This document shows positions 9,907 to 19,742 of a stretch of DNA of 50,002 nucleotides, piece after piece. The notes under the pieces are model-generated. The model ran no database searches. It saw nothing but the letters and a program-made list of their open reading frames with translations, and was not told where the DNA came from. Position 1 is the stretch's first letter. Each line of letters opens with the position of its first letter. The stretch comes from Boothiomyces macroporosus (taxonomy: Eukaryota; Chytridiomycota; Chytridiomycetes; Rhizophydiales; Terramycetaceae): positions 1 to 50,002 of the forward strand of contig JADGKB010000101.1 in NCBI GenBank assembly GCA_027604185.1, read 5' to 3'. Made by a program: the position numbers and the translations under genes.

Positions 9907-11521
9907 ATGGCTGAAAAGTATGAAAAGCAACCAGAAATAAAGCTGAAGCGGTCCAAGCCGAAACTGAAGCAAGACTATGATTTGAATCTCACCAAGAGAA
10001 AAGTCAATATGAACCACTTGCTCAACTTTTCATTTCCTGAACGCCAAGTAGCGGAACAGAAACTAAAGAAAAGGCAAACTGGACCGTATTTGAAGGAGCG
10101 ATTTGTGAACGCAAAGTATTTCTTTACTAACGAGCTTTCAATTTGTCATGAAACCAGATTATCAATCGCAGTGTCTAACCGATCCGGATATTCTTGTTAA
10201 TTGGGAGGACGTGGTGCAAATGGTAATGTATTATTAACCAGATTATACCTACAAATAAGCCTCTGACTTGTCCTATTTGCTTGGGACCACCTTGCGCCCC
10301 CCAAGTAACAAAGTGCGGACATGTGTATTGCTGGCCTTGCTTACAGCACTACCTGTCTCTCTCTGAAAAGAACTGGCGAAAGTGCCCAATCTGCTTTGAA
10401 TCAATTTATCCGAAAGCGCTAAAGAACGTGCTGGTGGTTGAAAAAGACTTGTTTGAAAATGCCAGTCCAAATAACCAAATAGAAATGGACTTTCGCTTGA
10501 TGAAGCGAGAAAGAGTAACTCTTTATTAACCAGAATTTCAATGTTGCTTTGCCAAGTACTTTATACAGCAAGTGGGACAAGACTGTTCCAAGTGTTGAAT
10601 TTGAATCTGCGACTTCCCATGTCAAGATAATGCTGGCCACTGTTCAGTATTTAAAACAAATCAATGAAAGGAACCAAAAACAGCTGCTGGATCTCAAAGA
10701 ACAAATAATGGATGATGTAAATGATTATAGACCGCTGTTTATTGACTTATGCTTGACACAGATTAAAGTATCTCTTGATTTATTACAGGATCAAATCAAA
10801 GAAATCGATCAACAGGATTATCCAAAAAAGAAAAACAAAAAATGTGAACAGGATGGAGAATCGTTTTATTTCTATCAGTTAGGAGACGGACAACATTATT
10901 ACCTTCATCCATTAGATATCAAAGTATTAAAATACGAATTTGGAGATTACAGCCAGTTCCCTACTCATTTGAAACTACCTATAGTATCACTCAAGGAATC
11001 TACAGTCACAGCAGACTTGCGAAAACGATGTAAATATTTATCGCATTTACCACTTAATTGTGACGTAGTATTCTGTGAAGCAGACCTAACTGATGTTGTT
11101 TCTTCAACAACTTTATCTATGTTTAATAGTAACTGTTTTTAATGAAGATGAATTGTCAAAGAGGACCCTGATGCTTCTAAAAGAAACTGAACGTAAAAAA
11201 GAAAAGATTGTAATCCCAGTGTTTGATGATTACATTCCAAGACCAATCCCAACATTTGATTACGATGAAAATGACTTTGTACCTTTATCGAGTTCATTCC
11301 AATCCTCGAGTCCAACTAATCCACCAACTCCACACAAGAAATCTTTTGCTGACATCACTTCGCAACCGAATAGTTACAAGGAAAGTAATAATGGTTGGAA
11401 ACTAGAAATACCGGATGATTTACTGTCTAATTTGGTTATTGAGAATCATACTGGTGGCAAGAAAAAGAAGGGCAAAAAGATTGTGTTGATTGGGAATAAT
11501 GGTGGTAGGCGAGGATATTAA
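9907..11521 (+). CDS. RNF10-like RING finger protein
   Basis: Five exons (9907-10115, 10135-10222, 10242-10514, 10534-11128, 11148-11521) with four 19-nt introns give 512 residues. The basic N-terminus carries NHLLNFSFPER; the second exon reads ANFQFVM then LVNWEDVVQM, matching RNF10; the RING is C3HC4 (CPICLGPPCAPQVTKCGHVYC, C, CPIC). The middle has the FYFYQLGDGQHYYLHPLDIK block characteristic of RNF10. RNF10 is a ubiquitin E3; in animals and yeast (Mag2) it acts in ribosome quality control on 40S proteins. One acceptor is the unusual GAG (10132-10134). The TAA overlaps AATAAA. Confidence 0.92.
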
Positions 11522-11824
11522 TAAATCAGTTTTATTAATGTATTTGTTTGCCTGTGCTTGTATTTCTTTGCAATGACACCATTCCAGTCTTTGTGTTCTT
11601 TGTGCCTCGTGTCAAAAAACGAATCGAATGAATGACAGTACTAGAGAGCAATCAAAGTATCAATCAAATCGGTCACTATTGCGCGTAATACGCTTCGCTA
11701 CTACCCACTTGTATCATTCGTATTGGTGCATTCAATCAGTTTACATTATTTGACTGTTTGTGTTCTCTCAGGGACCTTTCATCTATAAATAGACGAAAAA
11801 ATAGACGAAATTCATAGAATCTAG
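11522..11824. other. Promoter region of the proline-rich gene
   Basis: No gene seen. A TATAAATAG element lies at 11784-11792, 33 bp before the ATG of the next gene; most of the rest is unremarkable. Confidence 0.4.
11784..11792 (+). promoter_or_regulatory. TATA box of the proline-rich gene
   Basis: TATAAATAG, 33 bp upstream of the ATG at 11825. A partial repeat (ATAGACGAAA) follows twice between it and the start codon. Confidence 0.5.
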
Positions 11825-12535
11825 ATGAAGCTCTTGGTTACAATTGTTATGGCTTTGGTTGTTGCTGCACCAGCAAAGAAATGTTACTCTAATGGAAACA
11901 GCGTTTCTGGTTATGGAACTGGTTCAAGTACTGGTGGGTATACTGGAAACGGGAAATCAAAGCAAGGTGGAAACTATCCTGCTCCAAATCCTCCTGCTCC
12001 AAATCCTCCAGTTCCAAATCCTCCAGCTCCAAATCCAGCACCAAACCCTGCTCCAAATCCTCCTTCTCCAAATCCTGCTCCAAACCCAGCTCCAAACCCA
12101 GCACCAAATCCTCCTTCTCCAACCCCTGCTCCAAACCCAGTTCCAAACCCAGCACCAAATCCTCCTTCTCCAACCCCTGCTCCAAACCCAGTTCCAAACC
12201 CTCCATCTCCATCAAGCTCAGGTCGAATCTCAGCTCCACCTGCCCCTGTTCCAACTTTAAATCCAAAAACAACCACAGTTCCAGCAGTCCCAACTCCAAC
12301 AGCTGTACCAGCTCCAACCACTGTTGCACCGGTACCTACTGCAATCCCAGTGGTAACTACTACTATTCCAATAGTACCAACCGCATTGCCTCCAGTTACT
12401 ACCCAACCACCACACCCTGTCAAGTCTGAACCACCGCGTCCGGATCTCACAACTAAACTTGCTAGAAGTGCAGCTCCAATCGAATCAATCGATCCATCAG
12501 CACTCTTATTCAAGACCAGATTCGGAAATGAATAA
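11825..12535 (+). CDS. Secreted proline/asparagine-rich repeat protein
   Basis: A 236-residue intronless protein. A signal peptide (MKLLVTIVMALVVAAPA) is followed by a Gly/Ser-rich part, then about 80 residues of PAPNP, PSPNP and PVPNP units, then a Thr/Pro/Val-rich segment (TTTVPAVPTPT style) that should be heavily O-glycosylated. Composition suggests an extended cell-wall or matrix protein. There is no transmembrane or obvious GPI signal at the C-terminus. The repeat DNA is internally redundant, with tandem units such as CCAAACCCAGTTCCAAACCC, so length may vary between strains. Several long antisense frames are an artefact of the repeat. The TAA is in AATAAA. Confidence 0.8.
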   Translation: MKLLVTIVMALVVAAPAKKCYSNGNSVSGYGTGSSTGGYTGNGKSKQGGNYPAPNPPAPNPPVPNPPAPNPAPNPAPNPPSPNPAPNPAPNPAPNPPSPTPAPNPVPNPAPNPPSPTPAPNPVPNPPSPSSSGRISAPPAPVPTLNPKTTTVPAVPTPTAVPAPTTVAPVPTAIPVVTTTIPIVPTALPPVTTQPPHPVKSEPPRPDLTTKLARSAAPIESIDPSALLFKTRFGNE

Positions 12536-12563
12536 ACAAAATAAATTGTTGGCTTTATTGGAT

Positions 12564-13868
12564 TTACAAGTATCTATCAGGTAACATTGCTTTGTTCTTG
12601 AAAAACACTGCGAATTTAAGCCAGTCGTATCGGTTTTTAGGGTCGGCTTCATAGTACTCTTTTCGAGGTCTGTCTCCGTACTGCCACCCAACACTATCCA
12701 TCATCAGTTGACAGAATTGTAATTCTTTTTCATGTTTAGGGTATAAATGGCTTGCCCATACTGCATCTAATCCACCATGCAAGCCCTTGTTGATTCCTAA
12801 ATCAAGGGGCCAGTATTGGGAAGATAAGGCATCGCCAACTGGCAAAACCAGAACGTTTTCGATAATTTTACTGGATTCAGTCAAACTAGTTTTGATGCTT
12901 GTATCATACAATTTCACAGAGTATACCTGACTGCCTTGAGTAATGATGCTGCAAAATTCATCTAGTTTTACTTTGTTAATGCTTTCCAGATCCTTGGCTT
13001 CAAGTACTTTACACGCCAAAAGAGCAGTTATTCTGGTGGTAATCATAACTACTTCTGATTTAGTTGATACTTTAAACACAGATTCATAAGTAAACCCTGG
13101 TGGAACTTGTAGAGGATGTCGCTCTTTTGGTTTTTCACAGTGAATAAGCACTGTTACATTATCTGTGAATAAAGAGACTTTCTTTTTAAAGCCCAGGTTG
13201 CTTACTAGAGATGAAGATTCCCCTTCAGCAATGATCAATGCATCCAAAGAAAATATTTCTGCGTCAAATTCCAACGGACAGTTTTCTCTTATCGCACCAG
13301 CATCTGAATCAGGCAGCATAAACCCATCAACTATTGACCTTGGTTTTTGTGGAAAGAACTTTGCTGATTTGACAGTTGGAAGAGCCCAAACAATTCTATC
13401 CTTGACACCACAAATAACTGTCCCAACTTTGATTTTAACACCAGCCAATAACGCAATCTTTAATAGCCCTAGCTGTATATCTTTTTTAAAGAGTCCTTTT
13501 TTATCTGGGTAAATTTCAAACAATCCGAGATGCCTCAGATCGCTTTCTGTCTCTGGCCACAATGCCAGATGGTAACAATCTTGAAATTCCGATTCTTTTT
13601 CAAACAGAGTAACACTGTGCCCCAGAAAAGCAGCTTCTATCGCACACCGCAACCCGATTGGCCCAGCACCACTGACTACAATACGATTACTCGCAGCAGT
13701 ATCCGTCATCCTCTTTCCAAGAATAGCAATCAAGTCGTGCTGGCTTTCCATTGCAATTTTGTGAAATGTATAACCGCCCATAAAGTCCGACAAGATATTG
13801 AACGACTGAATGCAAGCGGAAAGCGAATCGGAACTGATGAATTCATTGAACAGTGTTTTTATATCCAT
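12564..13868 (-). CDS. MICAL-like flavin monooxygenase domain protein
   Basis: A 434-residue intronless protein from ATG at 13868 (an ATG at 13919 would add 17 residues). The N-terminus LFNEFISSDSLSACIQSFNIL matches the start of MICAL monooxygenases; the FAD-binding GxGxxG is GAGPIGLRCAIEAAFLG, followed by TLFEK; the second FAD motif is VLPVGDALSSQYWPLDLGINKGL. Animal MICALs oxidise actin methionines and depolymerise filaments. Here only the flavoprotein domain is present, with no CH, LIM or coiled-coil parts. The DG motif of the family reads AEGESSS, so one conserved Asp is replaced by Glu. Actin as substrate is inference. AATAAA lies a few bases after the stop. Confidence 0.8.
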   Translation of the reverse strand: MDIKTLFNEFISSDSLSACIQSFNILSDFMGGYTFHKIAMESQHDLIAILGKRMTDTAASNRIVVSGAGPIGLRCAIEAAFLGHSVTLFEKESEFQDCYHLALWPETESDLRHLGLFEIYPDKKGLFKKDIQLGLLKIALLAGVKIKVGTVICGVKDRIVWALPTVKSAKFFPQKPRSIVDGFMLPDSDAGAIRENCPLEFDAEIFSLDALIIAEGESSSLVSNLGFKKKVSLFTDNVTVLIHCEKPKERHPLQVPPGFTYESVFKVSTKSEVVMITTRITALLACKVLEAKDLESINKVKLDEFCSIITQGSQVYSVKLYDTSIKTSLTESSKIIENVLVLPVGDALSSQYWPLDLGINKGLHGGLDAVWASHLYPKHEKELQFCQLMMDSVGWQYGDRPRKEYYEADPKNRYDWLKFAVFFKNKAMLPDRYL

Positions 13869-13943
13869 TTTGAGTGTAAAATAAGAGGGATTTTTCCGTT
13901 TTTTATGCGTTTTGTTCATTGTCGGCAAGTTTTCGGCAGGCAC

Positions 13944-14291
13944 ATTTCACTATGAAATTAAACCTTGAATCAAGTGGAATTGCAAAACAGATATGGCTGG
14001 TGACGGAAATTGCCCACTGTTGGATTCCTTTTCCCCAGTCAGCCATAGGAATCACATAGATTAGTTTGGTTTATAGCAAAAGGCGGCGATAATTCGGCAG
14101 TCATCTGCACACATTTGTTGCAGAGAATATCCCCTCTATGGAATGTACTATATCCATGAATCCCCTCTATGAAATGTACTATATCCATGAATCCCCTCTA
14201 TGAAATACACTATATCCATGAATCCATTTTATCCTTGAATCACTATAATATCAATAATAGAAACTTGAACATGTTGGCTAAACAAATGTAT
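13944..14291. other. Intergenic region with a 31-bp minisatellite
   Basis: Contains three tandem 31-bp units at 14128-14220; nothing else recognised. Confidence 0.5.
14128..14220. repeat. 31-bp tandem repeat, three copies
   Basis: Units at 14128-14158, 14159-14189 and 14190-14220 share the core CCCCTCTATGAAAT then ACTATATCCATG, with a few substitutions. A degenerate fourth start follows at 14221. Confidence 0.85.
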
Positions 14292-14852
14292 TTATTCAAT
14301 TTTTTCCAGTAGTGAAGGCGACGACAGCGTCAGCTTTTCAATCATTGACAGCGAGTCCAAATCAACCTTGTCCTTGGAATCTGGAGCCATTTTTCCACTA
14401 GCTAGCGAATCCGACATAGTAGATCCGAAATCTGTATCACTAGACTTTTCAGTATCTTGATCGCTTTCGAATTCTGGATTCACAAATTGCTCTGAACTCT
14501 GCGAAAGATGTTCCAATGATTCAGAATCGCTATCTACACTCTTTTCGAGATCCGTTATTGTGATAGAATGCTGACTATCTGTTCTTGCTGGTATACTTGG
14601 TTTCTCCTTTCTGAGTTTCTTTGCTATAGCCCTACGATGTTTTCTGCTCTTTTTTCCATCTTCTTTCCGAATTACAAGAGGTCTATCTAGCTGGTCAAAG
14701 TAATCCAGTCGTTTCTTTAGTTCAGAGTCGAATATTGAAAACACATTGTCGAATGCTGAAAAGTGCCGTTCGAGAATCGATCTTTGCTGTAGAGCTTCTT
14801 CAATGAGTGATATCTTGTGGATATAACCAGGAGAAATGAGGTGGTAATACAT
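14292..14852 (-). CDS. Unknown protein, paralogue of the next gene upstream
   Basis: From the in-frame ATG at 14852 this reads 186 residues. The frame stays open to 14954, and another frame opens with an ATG at 15004, so there may be an upstream exon that I could not join with a convincing intron. The first 60 residues contain QQRSILERHFSAFDNVFSIF and DSELKKRLDYFDQLD, which align with the gene at 15346-15525. A basic stretch (KKSRKHRRAIAKKLRKEK) follows, then a Ser/Asp/Glu-rich low-complexity tail. I recognise no family. The basic-then-acidic layout would suit a nuclear or cytoskeletal adaptor, but that is a guess. TAA lies in AATAAA. Confidence 0.5.
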   Translation of the reverse strand: MYYHLISPGYIHKISLIEEALQQRSILERHFSAFDNVFSIFDSELKKRLDYFDQLDRPLVIRKEDGKKSRKHRRAIAKKLRKEKPSIPARTDSQHSITITDLEKSVDSDSESLEHLSQSSEQFVNPEFESDQDTEKSSDTDFGSTMSDSLASGKMAPDSKDKVDLDSLSMIEKLTLSSPSLLEKIE

Positions 14853-15345
14853 TGGAAAGCTGAACAAGCAAATGTCCTTTTTATACTTTCGTGGAGCATA
14901 GCGTGTGGCTTTGAACAGAATTTTCTTGAAGTCATGGCATTGTTCTCGAAACAATTAGGTGGTCTCTCCCACGAGCAAACGAGGAATTTTGTATCCCGAC
15001 TCATTTTATGATTCATATTTAAAAATTACAGAATATCATTCCTCATTATTTTTCCGAAACAATCTTTTCATACTACTGGTAAACAGCCTATAGTCTCAAG
15101 GAACAATATTTCGGAATAGGACTTGTTTTTATATCATTGAAAATACCTTTGACTGCAGCAATTCACGGAATGATCTGCAGTGACTGGTGGGTCCTAAGAA
15201 TGGCGAGATTATTCCGCAGTCGAACAATAATTGATAACTCGGGAGGAATAATTACACCTAATCACAAAGAATGTCTACCAACGAAATAGTTGATTTTTTT
15301 TATTCAAAAGAAAGACTGCATGTGGGTATAAGCTCTAAACAGCAT

Positions 15346-15525
15346 TCATCTTTTCTGTACGGATTCAAAACTATTTAGACTATTCAAACTACCCAGCTGT
15401 CTCTTCAATTCATTATCGAAAACTGTCATCACGGTTTCGTTGGCAGAGTAATGCCTCTGTAATATCGAGCGCTGTAAATTTCCTTCGCGAACTTTTAGAA
15501 TGTAGTCAGGCGTACTTGCGAGCAT
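15346..15525 (-). CDS. Short unknown protein, paralogue of the downstream gene
   Basis: The in-frame ATG at 15525 gives 59 residues; the frame remains open upstream to 15687 without ATG, so an upstream exon is likely. It contains QRSILQRHYSANETVMTVFD and NELKRQLGSLNSL, which match QRSILERHFSAFDNVFSIFD and SELKKRLDYFDQL in the neighbouring gene on the same strand. It lacks the basic and acidic tail of that neighbour, so it may be a truncated tandem duplicate. Function unknown. Confidence 0.4.
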   Translation of the reverse strand: MLASTPDYILKVREGNLQRSILQRHYSANETVMTVFDNELKRQLGSLNSLNSFESVQKR

Positions 15526-15687
15526 AAAGACTGGGATTTGAAGGCTATATATACTTGATGTGGCTGAAACTATTTGTATTGTTCTATTCCTTGGCCAATC
15601 GGAAAAATTACAGTGTGTCGGATTAAGGGGTACAGATTTATGTTTTGAATCCGCAGTCGGCCATCCAAGGTTATCCAACAAATACAA

Positions 15688-16160
15688 CGGATACTACCCA
15701 TCCTAAACTTGTAGTATAAACCGGAACTATCCATCTAACTATCCAAGTACAATAAATTCACTATTTGTTTATATTTCTTAAAGGCTTTTTTGAGAGGTGG
15801 ATATTGGGTCCAAGGTCAATGATCGTGACCAAGGGATTGTTGCAAACAGAATACGGCAAATATTCTCATCTGGTAATTTCTGGTTTTTTGCAACTATAAT
15901 GGTAAGTATTGATAACCAACAGACTTGTTTTTAGTGCCATCAATGCTACTGGACAGCTAATTGGAAATCTCAAGAGTCGAATCTAATTTGTCAGAGTTTT
16001 TGTTCCACACTGTGAAACTTGCATTGGTTGGCTACCTTTAGCCACAATCTACGTTATTTCGTCAAAATACCCCATGGTGAGAAGTCTTGAGAGGGGCGCT
16101 TGCGGGGACGATTATCCACTACTCAAAAGATCAAAAATACAAAATAAAGAAACTCTGAAT
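15688..16160. other. Intergenic region with a possible gene fragment
   Basis: No complete gene. Forward frames near 15797-16020 read as plausible protein, including a CHQC motif at about 15952-15963 followed by two more Cys pairs, but a TGA interrupts it and no start or stop is evident. I treat it as an unproven fragment. Confidence 0.3.
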
Positions 16161-17706
16161 TTATTGCTTTTTGTGAAATTCAGGATGAATCCACATATTA
16201 AAGAATTCCGATGAATGTTCAGGCTAAGGTTAATTTAAATTACTTGGTCATAAGGAACCATATGTCCAGCTTCATACACCCTCAAGAAAGCAAAGTTTCC
16301 AAACATGCGGAATTCTCCAGCATCTTTTCCAGTGATTTTAGATTTCCATTGCCAATCTTCTGCGTTGTTGAAGCCTTCAGATCCTTCCCATTCCAAAGCC
16401 AGAGTCCATGCCTTGTTTCCGATCCAGTTGCAAATGAAATCGGCATCACCAGCGTAAATCAATACTCTAACACCACTTTCCAAGATTTCAGGAATGTATT
16501 CAACATAAGGACGCATCCAATCGCCAGCAAGTAAAAAGTTCATATTGATATCTCTCTTGCACCCTTCGTACTGAACATCAACACCCAATTGTTCTTGGAT
16601 TTCTGGTCTGTTCAAGTAAGCCTCAATATCATTCAAGATATCGTAGCAGAGAGGATTGCTAGGATCACACTTTTTACGGATATCATAAATATTCAATCCA
16701 GTAGATTGGAATGGTTGAATAAAGGCAGAGTTGCAGTAAAAAGAGCCAGGGACACAGGTAAATGGAGTTTTGTACTGGTAGCAAGCATTGATCAAATTAG
16801 CACAAGTAGAGTACTTTGCTCTCATACCTTCAATAACTGCTTCGTCGAGAATAGGACCATACTTTGTGTCGGCAGCCATATCAGGGTAGTATTCATATTG
16901 GACAAGAGGATCAGTCAATCCATTTCCTTCCATTAATGAAAATTACCGATAGCCAAAGAGGTCAAGTTCAATCCAACAGCACCAGTAGACAATTTCAAGT
17001 TGGAGTCAATGATAACTTTGCCAATAGCAGGAATGTAGTGCCCAGCATAAGATTCACCAGTTACATGGAATGGCAAGTTTTTGTATTTAGGATAGGTTTG
17101 TACAAACAATTGCAAGAAGGCGTATACATCTTGACCAGCATCATCAGAGTTGGTTGGTGATTTTCCTTCAGTGTAGCTGAACCCAACGTTAACAGGCTGG
17201 TCCAAGAAAATTACATTGGCATTGTTATTCCAAGAGTATGGGTTGTTGACAGTGTCTGCACCACCAGTAGTTGGTCTGCAAGGGCCAAGCTCCATCAACA
17301 AACCAGTCAAGGAAGAACAACCAGGACCTCCGTTCAACCATAAGACAAGCGGATCAGTTTCAGGCTTTGATCTAGATTCAAAGAACCAAAAGAAAAAGTG
17401 ATCATCGTCGTCGGTATCCTACAATTAAATTTAAATAACCAAATAGCCAGCAATTTGTTTAACAGAAGAGTCACACAAAGAGACATCTTCCTTGATACGA
17501 AGCGAATATTTGGAGAATGAAGGGTGAGTATATACATGCCATTTCTGTTTCTTTCCAGTAGAGAGCGTAGTGATTTTGGTTTCTTGTTTGATCAGCTCCG
17601 AGTGGTGAGTGTTCTTTTTGAACGATAGGGTTTGATCAAACAGGTTGTGATACTGGTTTGTTACAATAGAAGCAAAGCTGGTAGCGATCAAGAGTTGAAG
17701 CTTCAT
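16161..17706 (-). CDS. Serine carboxypeptidase, carboxypeptidase Y-like
   Basis: Four exons (17706-17440, 17418-16947, 16926-16244, 16223-16161) with introns of 21, 20 and 20 nt give 494 residues. A signal peptide ([15 protein letters not shown]) and short propeptide precede the S10 domain: [19 protein letters not shown], then NGGPGCSS, nucleophile Ser212 in GESYAGHY, Asp409 in DFICNW, and His468 in AGHMVPYDQ. All three triad residues are present. The last 21-residue exon ([12 protein letters not shown] onward) completes the enzyme and is missed if the 20-nt intron at 16224-16243 is not spliced. It should act in the vacuole or secretory path. TAA lies in AATAAA. Confidence 0.95.
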
Positions 17707-18107
17707 TGCGGTAACTTTTTTCCATGACCAGGGCTTCTTTTAAGCTATTCATCCGTGTTCACATTGTGACCTCTGATGACAAGGTGATCTCTATTGATCA
17801 GCGAATAGGTTAATTGTAGTACTAGTCTCGACTATTGATTTGGTTTGTGGTCATAACACTTCTACCTGATCGGCCGTAGTCCCATAATTGAGGGCGATCA
17901 CCTTGAAAATGATTGCTCTCCCAGCTTGATCATCAGATTAATCATTTGTATCTTTCCGCAGGCATATTTCGCATTTGGCTAAAGGTGAACGCAATAACCG
18001 TTCAATCCACTTTGAAACACCTATCGCATATTCCGAACGCTCTTTGAAAATCTCTTGGATGCTAGACAATTTGCTGGTCGATATTGGTTGTAATTAAAGT
18101 AATTTAT
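17707..18107. other. Intergenic region, nothing recognised
   Basis: About 400 bp upstream of the carboxypeptidase, with no reading frame or repeat of note; AT-rich with several GATCA words. Confidence 0.4.
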
Positions 18108-18467
18108 TTATTGCGGATAGTTATTAGTATTAGAATTGTTTGAACTTATGCCAACGATGATCAAAAACACTATAACCACCACTACAGCAAGCACTACAAA
18201 TCGACCTCTTTCTACAGCCATTTCATCTGTACTTTTTTTCATGGTGTCATTGTCATAAAAGGTTACTTCATTGGCAGAGTTTGGCATGTAAGCAGGTGGT
18301 GGAACATCAATTACAGAGTGATGATGGCTATTTACAATATTGTCATTAGAATGGTGGTGATGGGTATGTACATTGGTGTCAACAGAATGGTGGTGGTGGG
18401 AAACATCTACAGTAGTGTGGTGGAATGAAGCGCCAGTATCAAAAGAATGCATTTGTTTCAACAGCAT
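18108..18467 (-). CDS. His-rich PPxY single-pass membrane protein
   Basis: A 119-residue intronless protein. Residues 16-50 are very rich in His, including four-His runs (HHHH) at about 24-27 and 36-39. A PPPAY motif is at residues 56-60, followed by a spacer and a hydrophobic helix at about 89-107 with a short Asn/Ser-rich end. PPxY motifs bind WW domains, for example of Nedd4/Rsp5 ubiquitin ligases, so this may be a membrane-bound ligase adaptor; the His tract could bind Zn, Cu or Ni. Layout is shared with three small genes at 33.0-34.2 kb. No known family. The TAA is in AATAAA. Confidence 0.75.
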   Translation of the reverse strand: MLLKQMHSFDTGASFHHTTVDVSHHHHSVDTNVHTHHHHSNDNIVNSHHHSVIDVPPPAYMPNSANEVTFYDNDTMKKSTDEMAVERGRFVVLAVVVVIVFLIIVGISSNNSNTNNYPQ

Positions 18468-18991
18468 TTTAGTGCTGCTTTAAATATGCCAAATAGAGAT
18501 CTGGCTGTGTATTGGCTGTGAGCTGTGCTGTGATGAAAAGCAGAATGGTGCATGTCAAAAAGTACAAATTGGCGACTCTAAAGAAACATTTAAATAACTG
18601 ACTAGTCCCTAAAATGAGCATCTATAATGTTCAAATCTGACTTAGAGTTACCAATCACAATGGCTAGTGAATTACTTTGTGCTGGCTATGTAGTTCCCTG
18701 TGGCTGTGCGAGAAACTCAGCACCAAACCAACGTGTCTACTATTAATCGATACCATCAAGGTCCAAACTGTTAATAATGGCTCCAATTCAATCATATAAA
18801 TTTACTACGTCACGGACGGAACAAATACGAATTGAATGCAAAAGTCCCATTGAATACCACTCCGAATATATTCATATTCATCTCATCAAAACTAGTTGGA
18901 GATGCTTAATTCTATATTCAACCAGTGTGGCTACGAGAATGCCAAAAAGGGATGAACCACGCTAACAGAAAGCACAGATCTTTTTCATTAC
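18468..18991. other. Intergenic region, nothing recognised
   Basis: About 520 bp between divergent genes. A 62-codon frame at 18777-18965 looks like chance sequence. Promoters for both neighbours must lie here. Confidence 0.4.
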
Positions 18992-19587
18992 ATGCTCGCA
19001 CTACTCACTCTCATCCAATTCGTCTTTACCTTTTGCGTTGACTTTAAAACCCAAGTTGGTCAAATCACAGTCCAAGTGAATGAAACCTGGGCTCCTCTTG
19101 GTGCACAGCGATTCAAGACTCTAGTTGACCAAAAGTACTGCAGAATTAACAAGGTTTTATGAAGATTCCGCCTTCTTTAGAGTAGTCCCAAACTTTGTTG
19201 TTCAGTTTGGCATTTCAGGGTATCCAAAAATCAACGAGATTTGGGGCAACAATACCATCCCTGATGATCCTGTACTGGTATCAAACTTGAAAGGCACAGT
19301 GTCTTATGCAACTGCTGGGCCAAATACCAGAACTACTGAATTGTTTATCAACACCGTAGACAATCCACGTTTAGATGCAAGTGGATTTGCACCATTTGCA
19401 AAGGTTGTAAAAGGATTCGAACATGTCAATCAAATAGGTAGCTTTTGTTAATGTAGTCAACCCTACTCCTGGGAATAAAATGGGAATTGATCAGGACAAG
19501 TACTCTTCATTTGGAAATAGATGGATTAGAGCTCACTACCCAAACGTCACTTTTATTCAGCACGTAAAGTATGTAAAGTGCCCATAA
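18992..19587 (+). CDS. Secreted cyclophilin-type peptidyl-prolyl isomerase
   Basis: Three exons (18992-19134, 19154-19437, 19457-19587) with two 19-nt introns give 185 residues. A signal peptide (MLALLTLIQFVFTFC) precedes a cyclophilin domain: QITVQVNETWAPLGAQRFKTL, then FFRVVPNFVVQFGISG (catalytic Arg, Phe and Gln in their usual spacing), and TTELFINTVDNPRLD. The layout resembles bacterial PpiB-like and divergent eukaryotic cyclophilins rather than cyclophilin A. It should catalyse proline isomerisation in the secretory pathway or outside. No ER-retention signal is present. AATAAA lies within a few bases of the stop. Confidence 0.88.
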
Positions 19588-19742
19588 AATAAACCAATTT
19601 TCACATTATCTCGCCTTCTAATACAAGCAGATCTATCACAGAACTGTCACCTTGTCATTTCACTACTTACACATATTCGTAGAACTAAAGTTGATTTTTA
19701 GTTCCTTTATTGAAGCAAGACAGACATTATCATAAATGATAT

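Noticed and set aside
11889..12513. Two long antisense frames over the proline-rich gene
   Set aside because: They are repeat-driven shadows with Gly- or Leu-rich low-complexity translation; the sense frame has a signal peptide and proper ending.
18777..18965. 62-codon plus-strand frame upstream of the cyclophilin gene
   Set aside because: Composition looks random and it lies in promoter sequence.
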